Below are positions 26,264 through 34,609 of a DNA stretch of 64,000 nucleotides, piece after piece (the stretch's first letter is position 1; each line of letters starts with the position of its first letter). Below the pieces are notes generated by a model. That model made no database searches and was not told the origin of the DNA. It worked only from the letters and a program-made list of their open reading frames with translations. Source of the stretch: SZUA-36 sp963753105 (GTDB lineage: Bacteria; Pseudomonadota; Gammaproteobacteria; Xanthomonadales; SZUA-36); the NCBI GenBank assembly GCA_963753105.1, contig CAVWBD010000009.1:1-64000 (forward strand), written 5' to 3'. The translations under genes and the position numbers were made by a program.

Positions 26264-28291
26264 CTACCTCAATACCTGCTCCCGCAACCGCCTGATCTGA
26301 TCACGGATTTCCGCGGCCTCTTCGAACTCGAGTAGTTCCGCGTGGCGGATCATCTGTTTTTCCATCTCCGCGATGGTCTTGCCCAGTTCGGTGGGCGTCA
26401 TCTCCTGGTAGCGGGCGGCCGTCTCGGCGACCTTCAGGGCTTCAGCCCTGTCGGCAGGTGCAACAGCGTGTGCATCATCCATGATATCGGTAACCGCCTT
26501 TATAATGGTTTTGGGCGTGATACCGTGTTTTTTGTTGTATTCCTGCTGGCGTTGACGGCGTCTGTCGGTCTCTTCAATGGCCCGTTGCATCGAGCCGGTT
26601 ACCTTGTCGGCATACAGGATCGCCTTGCCCCTGACATTACGCGCGGCGCGGCCGATGGTCTGGATCAGTGACGATTCCGAACGCAAAAAGCCTTCCCTGT
26701 CGGCGTCCAGGATCGCCACCAGCGACACCTCCGGCATATCCAGGCCTTCGCGGAGCAGGTTGATACCTACCAGCACGTCGAACTCACCCAGGCGCAAATC
26801 ACGGATGATCTCCACGCGCTCCACGGTGTCCACGTCCGAGTGCAGGTACCTGACCCGCACCCCGTGATCCGCCAGGTACTCGGTCAGGTTTTCCGCCATG
26901 CGCTTGGTCAACGTCGTAATCAGAACCCGGTCACCGATGGCCGTGCGCCGGTTGATCTCCGACAGCACGTCATCCACCTGGTCGCCCACCGGGCGTATCT
27001 CGACCTCGGGATCCACCAGGCCGGTCGGGCGCACCACCTGGTCCACCACCTTTCCTGACAGTTCCAGCTCGTAAGGCCTGGGGGTGGCCGAGATAAACAC
27101 GGTCTGCCCGGCCCGCTGCTCCCATTCATCGAAGCGCAGTGGCCGGTTATCCAGCGCCGAGGGCAGCCTGAATCCATAGGTCACCAGGTTCTCCTTGCGT
27201 GAACGGTCACCTTTGTACATGCCACCGAGCTGCGGAACCATCACGTGGCTTTCATCCAGGATCAGCAGTGCGTCATCGGGCAGGTAATCAAACAGCGTCG
27301 GTGGCGATTCGCCTGCCCCGCGCCCGGTCAAATGCCGTGAGTAATTCTCCACGCCGTTGCAGTAGCCCAGCTCCAGCATCATTTCCATGTCATAGCGGGT
27401 GCGTTGTTCCAGTCGCTGGGCTTCGACCAGTTGCTGATTCTCGCGTTGGTGGGTGAGACGCTCCTGCAGTTCTTCACCAATCGCTGCCACCGCGTCGATC
27501 ACCGTTTGCCGGGGTGTGACGTAATGCGACTTGGGGAAAATCGTCACCCGCTGCATTTTTTGTTCCACCTCACCGGTCAGCGGGTCAAACCGGGCGATGG
27601 ATTCGATCTCCTCGTCGAACAGTTCAACACGGATCGCCTGTATCTCCGCATCACCGGGGAATATATCGATGATCTCGCCGCGTACCCGGTAAGTGCCACG
27701 GCGCAGTTCCAGGTCGTTGCGGCTGTATTGCATCTCGGCCAGCCGCCGCAGGATATTGCGCTGGTTGATAATTTCACCCACCGACAGGTGCAAAACCATG
27801 CTCAGGTACTGGGTCGGATCACCCAGGCCGTAAATGGCGGATACGGTCGCCACGATGATGGTATCGCGCCGTTCCAGTACCGCCTTGGTCGCCGACAGAC
27901 GCATTTGCTCGATGTGCTCGTTGACGGAAGCGTCTTTCTCGATATAGGTGTCCGATGAGGGAACGTAAGCTTCCGGCTGGTAATAATCGTAGTAGGAAAC
28001 GAAGTACTCGACCGCATTCTGTGGGAAATACCCCCGAAACTCGCCGTACAACTGCGCCGCCAGTGTCTTGTTGGGCGCCATCACCAGGGTCGGGCGCTGC
28101 AGTTCCTGGATGACGTTGGCAACGGTGAAAGTCTTGCCCGAGCCGGTTACGCCGAGCAGCGTCATGTGCTGCATGCCACCGCGCAACCCATCCACGAGGG
28201 CGCTTATCGCCTGCGGCTGGTCGCCTGCCGGATCATAGGTACTGAAAAGTTTTAAAGATTTATTTTTCAAAGGTGTTTCGTCACCGGCCAA
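26264..28291 (-). CDS. uvrB: UvrABC excinuclease subunit B
   Basis: The 675-residue protein matches UvrB throughout. PAGDQPQAISALV leads, then Walker A LLGVTGSGKTFTVANV (about 46-61), the YYDYYQPEAYVP beta-hairpin, DESHVMVPQLGGMYKGD, the helicase motifs ISATPRPYEL and LREGLDMPEV, QTIGRAARN, and a C-terminal UVR domain (AEMEKQMIRHAELLEFEEA). It loads onto damaged DNA with UvrA and positions UvrC for incision. The start codon is TTG. A perfect TATAAT ends eight bases upstream, so the mRNA may be nearly leaderless. It is divergent from a small periplasmic protein. No LexA box is evident. Confidence 0.97.
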   Translation of the reverse strand: MAGDETPLKNKSLKLFSTYDPAGDQPQAISALVDGLRGGMQHMTLLGVTGSGKTFTVANVIQELQRPTLVMAPNKTLAAQLYGEFRGYFPQNAVEYFVSYYDYYQPEAYVPSSDTYIEKDASVNEHIEQMRLSATKAVLERRDTIIVATVSAIYGLGDPTQYLSMVLHLSVGEIINQRNILRRLAEMQYSRNDLELRRGTYRVRGEIIDIFPGDAEIQAIRVELFDEEIESIARFDPLTGEVEQKMQRVTIFPKSHYVTPRQTVIDAVAAIGEELQERLTHQRENQQLVEAQRLEQRTRYDMEMMLELGYCNGVENYSRHLTGRGAGESPPTLFDYLPDDALLILDESHVMVPQLGGMYKGDRSRKENLVTYGFRLPSALDNRPLRFDEWEQRAGQTVFISATPRPYELELSGKVVDQVVRPTGLVDPEVEIRPVGDQVDDVLSEINRRTAIGDRVLITTLTKRMAENLTEYLADHGVRVRYLHSDVDTVERVEIIRDLRLGEFDVLVGINLLREGLDMPEVSLVAILDADREGFLRSESSLIQTIGRAARNVRGKAILYADKVTGSMQRAIEETDRRRQRQQEYNKKHGITPKTIIKAVTDIMDDAHAVAPADRAEALKVAETAARYQEMTPTELGKTIAEMEKQMIRHAELLEFEEAAEIRDQIRRLREQVLR

Positions 28292-28298
28292 ACTTGTT

Positions 28299-28304
28299 AT
28301 TATA
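28299..28304 (-). promoter_or_regulatory. Minus 10 element for uvrB
   Basis: The minus strand has a perfect TATAAT, preceded by GGGGCGC, with no good -35 at 16-18 bases. Transcription would begin at about 28292, one base before the TTG start of uvrB, predicting a leaderless or near-leaderless message. Confidence 0.45.
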
Positions 28305-28339
28305 GCGCCCCTTTAGACTTTGAGTTCCAGGGAGAACCC

Positions 28340-28801
28340 ATGAAAATCCTATCCGCTTTTGCATTGGTGCTGATGTTCTCAACCACCGTCTCAGCACAGA
28401 CAGCCATGGACCAACAGATTGAACTGGCACGCCAGGCCGCCAACATAGACCGCCAGACCATCATCCAGGGCAATATGAATTTCACCACCGGGGAAAGTGA
28501 CTTATTCTGGCCAGCCTGGAAAGAATACCGCGCAGCCATGCTCGCCAACGGTGACCGGATGGTGGCCCTGATCAAGGAGTTCGCTACAAATTACGAGGCG
28601 ATGTCCGACATCAAGGCCGACGAACTGATGACGGATTACTTCTCTATCAGGATGCAGAATCTGGTTATCAAGCAGGAATTTGCCAGGAAGCTAAGCATCC
28701 TCCTGCCAGCCCGGAAAGTGATGCGAATCACCCAGATCGAGAACAAGCTGGACGCCGCTATCCAAATGCAATTGGCGGCTGAAATACCACTGACAAGATA
28801 G
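28340..28801 (+). CDS. Small periplasmic protein of unknown function
   Basis: The 153-residue protein has a signal peptide (MKILSAFALVLMFSTTVSA). The mature part is helical and charged: QIELARQAANIDRQTIIQG, then FTTGESDLFWPAWKEYRAAM, then KQEFARKLSILLPARKVMRI. The layout (a helix pair, FWPxWxxYR, then a Q-I-E-N-K-L end) loosely recalls Spy/CpxP-like periplasmic proteins, but no LTxxQ repeat is seen and I do not assign it. A GGAGAA ribosome site precedes the ATG. It is divergent from uvrB with 48 bases between. Confidence 0.7.
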   Translation: MKILSAFALVLMFSTTVSAQTAMDQQIELARQAANIDRQTIIQGNMNFTTGESDLFWPAWKEYRAAMLANGDRMVALIKEFATNYEAMSDIKADELMTDYFSIRMQNLVIKQEFARKLSILLPARKVMRITQIENKLDAAIQMQLAAEIPLTR

Positions 28802-28903
28802 TGCCTGAATAACCCAATAATGTGAGCAAACGCAGGCTTACAAATGTTAAAATATCGTTAGTGGCAGCGGTGCAGCACGCTCAGAGCTAGCCATTAAAAG
28901 AGC

Positions 28904-28926
28904 ACGGTGTGCGTTGGGCGCACCGT
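28904..28926 (+). promoter_or_regulatory. Hairpin between the periplasmic gene and the aminotransferase
   Basis: ACGGTGTGC-GTTGG-GCGCACCGT is a nine-pair stem with one G-U. It is followed by TCCTTCATTTC rather than a clear T run, so it may be a weak terminator or a leader structure for the aminotransferase 33 bases downstream. Confidence 0.4.
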
Positions 28927-28958
28927 TCCTTCATTTCAGAATCCGGGGGGATTAAAAG

Positions 28959-30152
28959 GTGCCAATTAAGATTTCAAACCGGGTTGCACAGATCAAGCCA
29001 CCGGCAACCATCATGGTCGGCATGAAGGCCATGGAACTGAAGGCGAAGGGTCACGACATCATTTCACTTGGATTTGGTGAACCGGACTTCGAAACGCCGG
29101 ACCACATCAGGCAGGCCGCTGTTGACGCCATCTGGAGAGGGGAAACACGGTACCCGCCGGTTGACGGCACACCGGCCCTGAAAAGCGCAATTATCCGGAA
29201 GCTGCATTCCGAGAACCAGCTTGAATTCGAAGCCAAGCAGATATTCGTATCCAACGGCGCCAAGCAAAGCCTGTTCAACCTGCTCATGTCGTTGCTCAAT
29301 CCGGGTGATGAGGTCATCGTGTGTGCACCGTTCTGGGTTTCCTACCCGGACATGATCAAGATTGCCGACGGCGAGCCGGTGATCCTTAACTGCACCTCCG
29401 AAACCGGTTTCAAGATTACACCCAAGCAGTTGGAGGCATCAATCACCGAGCAGACCCGCCTGCTGATCATCAACTCGCCGTCCAACCCGACCGGCAAGGT
29501 GTACAGCGCCGCCGAGTACCGCGCGCTGGCGGACGTGCTGCTCGAATACCCCAAGGTGATGGTGGTCTGTGACGATATTTACGAGCATATCTACTGGGGC
29601 GATGAGCCGTTCCACACCCTGCTCAACGTCTGCCCGGAACTCGCAGACCGGACCGTGATCATCAACGGTGTATCCAAGGCTTATGCGATGACCGGTTGGC
29701 GGATCGGCTACGCGGCGGGTCCGCAGGACATCATTACCGAGATGCGCAAGGTGCAGGGCCAGAGCACTTCCGGTGCCTGCTCGATCTCCCAGGCAGCAGC
29801 AGTTGCGGCGCTGGAAGGCTCGCAGGATTGCGTTGCCCAGATGCGTGCCGAGTACAAACGCCGCTATGCATACCTGCTCGAGGCGCTGAATGGAATTGAA
29901 GGCGTCGAATGTGAGCCGAGCGATGGCGCCTTTTACGCCTTCCCGTCCTTCAAAACTATCATTGATGGCATGGATGAGGTCCGCGACGACGTCGAGCTGG
30001 CGGCCTGGATGCTGGAGCACGCTGGCGTGGCAATGGTGCCGGGCACGGCGTTTGGCGCGCCCGGACACCTGCGTCTGTCCTACGCGACCAGCATGGAAAA
30101 CCTCGAGGAGTGCGTGCGGCGTATCAAGACCGCCCTTGCGAATGCTGCCTAA
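28959..30152 (+). CDS. Class I/II PLP-dependent aminotransferase, aspartate type
   Basis: The 397-residue protein aligns with bacterial Ib aspartate aminotransferases. ISLGFGEPDFETPDH (about 35-49) and YPPVDGTPALKSAI bind substrate, INSPSNPTGKVY and CDDIYEHIYW contact the cofactor, NGVSKAYAMTGWRIGY contains the PLP lysine, and the late arginine region is LRLSYATS. It exchanges amino groups between aspartate and 2-oxoglutarate or related acids. The start is a GTG with a GGGGGG ribosome site nine bases upstream. It is monocistronic and followed by a structured dispersed repeat. Confidence 0.93.
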   Translation: MPIKISNRVAQIKPPATIMVGMKAMELKAKGHDIISLGFGEPDFETPDHIRQAAVDAIWRGETRYPPVDGTPALKSAIIRKLHSENQLEFEAKQIFVSNGAKQSLFNLLMSLLNPGDEVIVCAPFWVSYPDMIKIADGEPVILNCTSETGFKITPKQLEASITEQTRLLIINSPSNPTGKVYSAAEYRALADVLLEYPKVMVVCDDIYEHIYWGDEPFHTLLNVCPELADRTVIINGVSKAYAMTGWRIGYAAGPQDIITEMRKVQGQSTSGACSISQAAAVAALEGSQDCVAQMRAEYKRRYAYLLEALNGIEGVECEPSDGAFYAFPSFKTIIDGMDEVRDDVELAAWMLEHAGVAMVPGTAFGAPGHLRLSYATSMENLEECVRRIKTALANAA

Positions 30153-30155
30153 GCT

Positions 30156-30430
30156 GTAGGAGAGAGTAGCGCGTTGCTGCGATCCTACTTTAATCTACCA
30201 CCCGGTGGTTTGCCGCTGTGGCCTCCCGGCCCCGCATCCCTGCGGGCTTCCCTCTCCTTCAAGCCGCCTTAACGTGGCCGGCCTCACAGGACATCCTGTC
30301 CTGGGCGGCCTGCAATGGACATCCCGTCCATTGCGCCCCTAACGACTCTCAGGATTCGGTGCTCAGAGGTCGCCCACATCGGCAAACAACCGGGCTCTTA
30401 TGTAGGAGGGAGCAGCTTTGCTGCTCGCGA
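30156..30430. repeat. 275-bp structured dispersed repeat, copy 1
   Basis: The same element recurs at 60948-61223. A long outer stem pairs 30201-30221 with 30373-30394 (CCCGGTGGTTTGCC against GGCAAACAACCGGG). Inside lie GCGGGCTT/AAGCCGC, the palindrome ACAGGACATCCTGT (30286-30299) and an eight-pair hairpin CAATGGAC-ATCCC-GTCCATTG (30313-30333). A conserved single-stranded stretch, ACGACTCTCAGGATTCGGTG, follows. It ends in a REP-like GTAGGAGGGAGCAGC..TCGCGA. Between copies the last hairpin differs at three paired positions on both arms, so structure is kept. No open frame is conserved. Confidence 0.85.
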
Positions 30431-30466
30431 TTAAAGGTCAAGGGGTTTGCTGAAGTTGCCTATGAA

Positions 30467-30569
30467 GCTGTGCCGGGTGTTCCTTAGCCGGGACCGTGTC
30501 GTCGGGATACGAATTACCGAGCGCCCATGGATGGCTTGAGCGTGTCCCGGGAAGGAATACCTGGCACAG
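30467..30569. repeat. About 100-bp element with 25-bp imperfect inverted ends
   Basis: CTGTGCCGGGTGTTCCTTAG..CGGGAC at the left pairs with GTCCCGGGAAGGAATACC..TGGCACAG at the right. About 50 bases lie between. It sits between the 275-bp repeat and the pseudopilin gene. No coding content. 30570-30699 holds nothing else I can name. Confidence 0.6.
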
Positions 30570-30699
30570 TCTGGAGGACCGCTTAGCTGCCAGCAAAATG
30601 CCACGAGGCACGGTTCCTACACGTCTTGCCACCCTTGACTACAACAGTTGACTCCATATTGCCGAAGCCAGTGGCACAAATTATACGTAGCCTCTAGGA

Positions 30700-31233
30700 A
30701 TGCCAAATTCACATGGAACAGGCGTCACGGCATTTGAATTGATGATCGCCATGGCCATCGTCGCCATCCTGCTTTCCACCGGCGTTCCGGCAATCAAGAA
30801 CTACACCTGGAATCTGCGTTTGCATACCGCGCTGGATAGCCTGCAAACGGATTTAAACCTGGCCCGGGCACACGCCATCAGTCATAACACGGCCATGGTT
30901 GTCTGCCCTGCTGATCACGCTGACGACTGCTCCGGCACACCCCGGTGGCAGGAAGGCTGGATCGTTTTCACCGACCTCAACCAAGACCACCACCGGCAAA
31001 GCGGTGAGGCAGTGGTCAAGCATGGCGGTGCGGTCGAGTTCGTGGACATCAGCAGCTCACGTTCACGCAGCTACCTGCGCTTCTATCCCAACGGGAGCGC
31101 ACCGGGCAGCAATGTCAGTATCCTGTTTTGCGATAAGCGTGGCGCACGCTATGGGGCAAAAATCGTGGTATCAAACAGCGGCCGGATCCGCGCCGAGACC
31201 GGTGGTATCGAGCCAACCGCAAATTGTCCTTGA
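30700..31233 (+). CDS. Type IV pilin-like minor pseudopilin, FimT/GspH family
   Basis: The 177-residue protein has a prepilin-peptidase site HGTG/VTAFELMIAMAIVAIL with glutamate at mature position 5. A GspH/FimT-type globular domain follows (LHTALDSLQTDLNLARAHAI, then DCSGTPRWQEGWIVFTDLN, then LRFYPNGSA), ending in a cysteine region (TANCP). FimT/FimU proteins help prime type IV pili or bind DNA for uptake. No other pilus gene is nearby, so it acts in trans with a pilus encoded elsewhere. It is directly upstream of tRNA-Asn. Confidence 0.85.
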   Translation: MPNSHGTGVTAFELMIAMAIVAILLSTGVPAIKNYTWNLRLHTALDSLQTDLNLARAHAISHNTAMVVCPADHADDCSGTPRWQEGWIVFTDLNQDHHRQSGEAVVKHGGAVEFVDISSSRSRSYLRFYPNGSAPGSNVSILFCDKRGARYGAKIVVSNSGRIRAETGGIEPTANCP

Positions 31234-31258
31234 CTCACCCCGCCAAAGTACGGAAAAT
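31230..31258 (+). promoter_or_regulatory. Promoter for tRNA-Asn
   Basis: TTGACT (31230-31235) and GAAAAT (31253-31258) are 17 bases apart, followed by the G+C-rich ACCGCGCC typical of stable-RNA promoters. The -35 overlaps the stop codon of the pseudopilin gene. Transcription would begin about ten bases before the tRNA. Confidence 0.6.
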
Positions 31259-31274
31259 ACCGCGCCTTAGATAT

Positions 31275-31351
31275 TCCCCGGTAGCTCAGTTGGTTAGAGC
31301 GGGTGACTGTTAATCACTAGGTCGTTGGTTCGAGTCCATCCCGGGGAGCCA
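31275..31351 (+). tRNA. tRNA-Asn (anticodon GTT)
   Basis: The gene is 77 bases with encoded CCA. The acceptor arms TCCCCGG and CCGGGGA pair fully. GTAGCTCAGTTGGTTAGAGC forms the D arm, the anticodon loop CTGTTAA contains GTT, and GGTTCGAGTCC forms the T arm. It has its own promoter and an intrinsic terminator 11 bases after the CCA. Confidence 0.97.
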
Positions 31352-31361
31352 AATATTGAAA

Positions 31362-31388
31362 AGCCCGCACCATGCGGGCTTTTTCTTT
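31362..31388 (+). terminator. Intrinsic terminator after tRNA-Asn
   Basis: AGCCCGC-ACCAT-GCGGGCT followed by TTTTCTTT: a seven-pair G+C stem and a T tract. Confidence 0.9.
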
Positions 31389-31493
31389 AAGCTGGGAAAG
31401 AAAAGATTTCAAACTTTGTATCTTGAATGTGTATCGTCTATATTTGCCACCTTAAGCACATATCCACCAATCCCAGTTCATTCGGAAAATTTC

Positions 31494-32030
31494 ATGAAAA
31501 CACTATCCTTTATCCTGATTACCCTGAGCCTGGTTTTCGCCAGCACGGCTACACAAGCCTGGACCCCCGACAGTAACGACAAACTTGAATTGTCAGTCGC
31601 AAAAGCGATTCTCGATGCAAAAGAGAAAGACCCTGGATTAGCCAAATGGTTTGATAAGGCATACGCCTACGCTGTGTTCCCAACAGTAGGTAAAGCCGGT
31701 ATCGGTGTCGGTGGTGCACGCGGCAAAGGCCTTGTGATCGAGGGTGACAAAACCGTTGCTGAAACGACGTTGACGCAGCTGACCGTCGGTTTCCAACTTG
31801 GTGGCCAGGTTTACGCCGAGTTCATCATGTTCAAGGACAAGACCGCCTTTGATCATTTTGCACGCGGCAACTTTGAGATGGGCGCACAGGTATCTGCCGT
31901 GGCAGTGACCCTTGGTGCATCAGCCGATGCGAATTACGACGGCGGTGTAGCGGTATTTACCATCGCTGAAGGCGGCCTGATGTATGAAGCCACCGTGGGC
32001 GGGCAGAAGTTCAAATACAAGGCCAAGTAA
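31494..32030 (+). CDS. SYLF-domain (YSC84-type) lipid-binding exported protein, copy 1
   Basis: From the ATG at 31494 the 178-residue protein has a signal peptide (TLSFILITLSLVFASTATQA). The SYLF domain follows: AYAVFPTVGKAGIGVGGARG, KGLVIEGDKTVAETTLTQL, VGFQLGGQVYAEFIMFKDK, and an end EGGLMYEATVGGQKFKYKAK. SYLF domains bind phosphoinositides or lipids in eukaryotes; the bacterial role is open but exported and membrane-linked. An upstream in-frame extension to 31356 would start inside the tRNA terminator and is rejected. A tandem paralogue lies 30 bases downstream. Confidence 0.88.
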   Translation: MKTLSFILITLSLVFASTATQAWTPDSNDKLELSVAKAILDAKEKDPGLAKWFDKAYAYAVFPTVGKAGIGVGGARGKGLVIEGDKTVAETTLTQLTVGFQLGGQVYAEFIMFKDKTAFDHFARGNFEMGAQVSAVAVTLGASADANYDGGVAVFTIAEGGLMYEATVGGQKFKYKAK

Positions 32031-32060
32031 GCAACCAACAACACCAGAACAGGAAAGTTT

Positions 32061-32597
32061 ATGAACAAGCTTCTAGCGTTACTGATCGCCGCAAGTATGG
32101 TTTTCGTCAGCACTCTTGCGCAATCATGGGAACCGGACAACACTGACAAGTTGGAACTTTCAACCGCCCAGGCCATTATTGCGGCCAAGGAAAAAGACCC
32201 GTCAATGGCGAAGTGGTTTGAAACAGCCTATGCCTATGCCGTTTTCCCAAGGGTCGGAAAGGCTGGTATCGGCATCGGAGGCGCACATGGTAAGGGGATC
32301 GTGATTTTTGGCGACTCCACGGTTGGGCTAACGTCACTTTCCCAGGTAACCATCGGTCTTCAGCTGGGTGGCCAGGTTTATTCTGAATTCATCATGTTCA
32401 GGGACAAAACCGCCTTCGATCATTTTACCCGGGGCAATTTCGAAATGGGTGCGCAGGTCTCCGCGGTCGCGGTGACAGCCGGTGCCTCTGCCGACGCAAA
32501 TTACGACGGCGGTGTAGCAGTTTTCACCAATGCCGAAGGCGGGCTGATGTTTGAAGCCAGCGTTGGTGGTCAGAAGTTTAAATACGAGGCCAAGTAA
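32061..32597 (+). CDS. SYLF-domain (YSC84-type) lipid-binding exported protein, copy 2
   Basis: This 178-residue protein has the same length and layout as copy 1. It has a signal peptide (LLALLIAASMVFVSTLAQS), AYAVFPRVGKAGIGIGGAHG, VTIGLQLGGQVYSEFIMF, and the end EGGLMFEASVGGQKFKYEAK. The two mature proteins match at most positions by eye, so this is a tandem duplication. Differences concentrate in the signal peptide and the loop after GKG (IVIFGDSTVGLTSLSQV against LVIEGDKTVAETTLTQL), suggesting both copies are still constrained. Its ribosome site is AGGAAAG. Function beyond lipid binding is unknown. Confidence 0.88.
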   Translation: MNKLLALLIAASMVFVSTLAQSWEPDNTDKLELSTAQAIIAAKEKDPSMAKWFETAYAYAVFPRVGKAGIGIGGAHGKGIVIFGDSTVGLTSLSQVTIGLQLGGQVYSEFIMFRDKTAFDHFTRGNFEMGAQVSAVAVTAGASADANYDGGVAVFTNAEGGLMFEASVGGQKFKYEAK

Positions 32598-32707
32598 GCC
32601 TTACACCTTCATTCATTAAATGGTCACGCCGGACTTGGGTCGCTATGCACATCTGACTTGCTAGGATGTGCGGATCGGCCTGAGCCCGGAATGAAACTTC
32701 TTTATCT

Positions 32708-34529
32708 TTACAGCTTATACGCGTAGACCAGCACCGCGCTCAGCACCATCCACATCAGCAGCATCAGCGGTGTGCCTACCTTGACAAAATCGTTGAACTT
32801 GTAACCACCGGCATTCATCACCAACAGGTTGGTCTTGTAAGCCATGGGCGTGACGAAACTCAGGTTGGCGCCGAACAACACCGCCAACACAAAAGGCTCC
32901 AGCGGCAACCCCAGTTCCTGCGCAATACTGATCGCGATAGGTGTACCGATCACGGCCGCGGCGTTGTTGGAAACGATATTGGTCAATATTGCCAATAACA
33001 GCATCAGCAGGGACAGCACCCAGGCCGGCGACAACGAGGAGGTCAGGTACAGGAACACCTGGGCCAGGTACTCGGCGCCACCGGTCTTCATCAGCGCTGA
33101 GCCCAGCGCAAGCGACGCCACGATGATCATAATGACCTGCGTACTAAGCGCGCTGCTGGCCTGTTTCCACCTGAGGCAGCCGGTGAAAATCAGGACCATG
33201 CAGCCCAGCACGGCACTCACCGCGATTGGCATGATGCCAAGTGCCGCCAATGCGACGATGCCCGCCATGATCAACAGCGCCAGCGGTGCCCTGGATGAGA
33301 ATGGCAGGTCGGCAGTGGAGTCGAGCACCAGCAGGTCGCTGCCTACTTTCAGCTTGCGCAATTCCTCTGACCTGCCCTGCACGAGCAGCACGTCGCTGGC
33401 CTGCAGCTTGGTTTTTTGCAACTCCGCCGCCCCGGCGCTGAACACATCACCGCCGCAATGCACGGCCAGCAGGTCGAGACCATATCGCCCCTTCAGGCGC
33501 AAGTTGCCCACCTTCATGCCGCGCAACTGTGAACCACGCGTAACCACCACCTCGGCAATTTGCAGATCGCCCGCCTTTTCCACAGCCTCAGAATCGAGGC
33601 CCGTTAACAGCCCGGCTCCCAGGAGCGCCTCGAATTCCCTGAGCATGTCCGCGGTAGCGACGATTTCCAGGCTGTCGCCGGCCTTGATGACGACGTCCGG
33701 CAACGGGGCAATGTGCAGGTGCTCGTCCCGCACCACGCGGCGCACCGTCAAGTTCACCACCGGCCTTGTGAATGACGTCCGCCAGCGTCTTGCCGACCAG
33801 CGAGTTGTCTTCGTCGAACTGCAGGTATCCATGGAACTTGCGGTTCGAGATGTCCACCATCAGCGGCGTGCGGTCGGGGATGATGAGCGGGGCGATCAGC
33901 CACAGGTAAAGGATGGCGAAACTGCCGGCAATCAACACCGGCAGCAGGAAATCGAACATGCTGAAACGCATCATGCCCATGTCATGGGCCACTGATACGA
34001 CCAGCAGGTTGGTCGAGGTGCCGATGGTGGTACCCATACCGCCGATCAGCGTCGCCAACCCCATCGGCAGCAATATGCCCGAGGTCTTGGTATTGCTGCG
34101 CAAAGCAGCCCCGATCAGCATCGGCAGCATCAACACGACGATCGGCGTATTGTTCATGAAGGCGCTGAACGCAGCGCCAGTCAGCAGCGTCAGCAACAGG
34201 GCAAACTTGGGCGACCATTTCCACAGGCGCGCCAGCCTGCGCGTAACCGGTTCCAGCGCGCCGGTTCGCACCAGCGCCTCGCCGGCGATCATCAGGGCGC
34301 AGACGGCGACCAGCGCCTCGTGTCCGAACCCGTAGAAGAATGCGGTCGCCTCCACTTCTCCGTGCGGGCCGCGGAAAGGAAACAGCTCGAAACCGACCAC
34401 CAGCATCACCAGGATAGCCAGGCTGGAAGACTCCAATGGGATCTTTTCCCGGGAAAACATGTACAAGGCCACGGCGGTCATAATCAACATCGCCAATGCG
34501 TGTGTATTCGGTATGATCGGGAAGTCCAT
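32708..34529 (-). CDS. SLC13/DASS-family transporter with two central TrkA-C domains, one frameshift
   Basis: Joined across a one-base shift near 33760 the protein is about 606 residues. N-terminal membrane segments include the motif AFMNNTPIVVLMLPML and GMGTTIGTSTNLL. A soluble middle holds two TrkA-C-like domains (DVVIKAGDSLEIVATADMLR and ASDVLLVQGRSEELRKLKVG). C-terminal membrane segments carry the second repeat (SNNAAAVIGTPIAISIAQEL). This layout is that of bacterial sodium-coupled sulfate or dicarboxylate carriers. Both duplicated Asn-Thr/Asn-Asn motifs are intact, so a sequence error is likely. Sulfate as cargo would suit the EPS sulfotransferase but is not shown. Confidence 0.83.
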
Positions 34530-34609
34530 AAACAGCCAACCTCGATTACATGTTTAGACTTATATTAACAGCATGGTGGACTTGCTTGTCCAGCCTATTA
34601 CAATGGGTT

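Noticed and set aside
31275..31400. Integration site of a genomic island at tRNA-Asn
   Set aside because: No integrase, no repeated tRNA 3' end downstream, and the following SYLF genes look chromosomal.
32844..33995. 383-codon open frame antisense to the SLC13 gene
   Set aside because: Shadow frame; the opposite strand encodes clear membrane and TrkA-C motifs.
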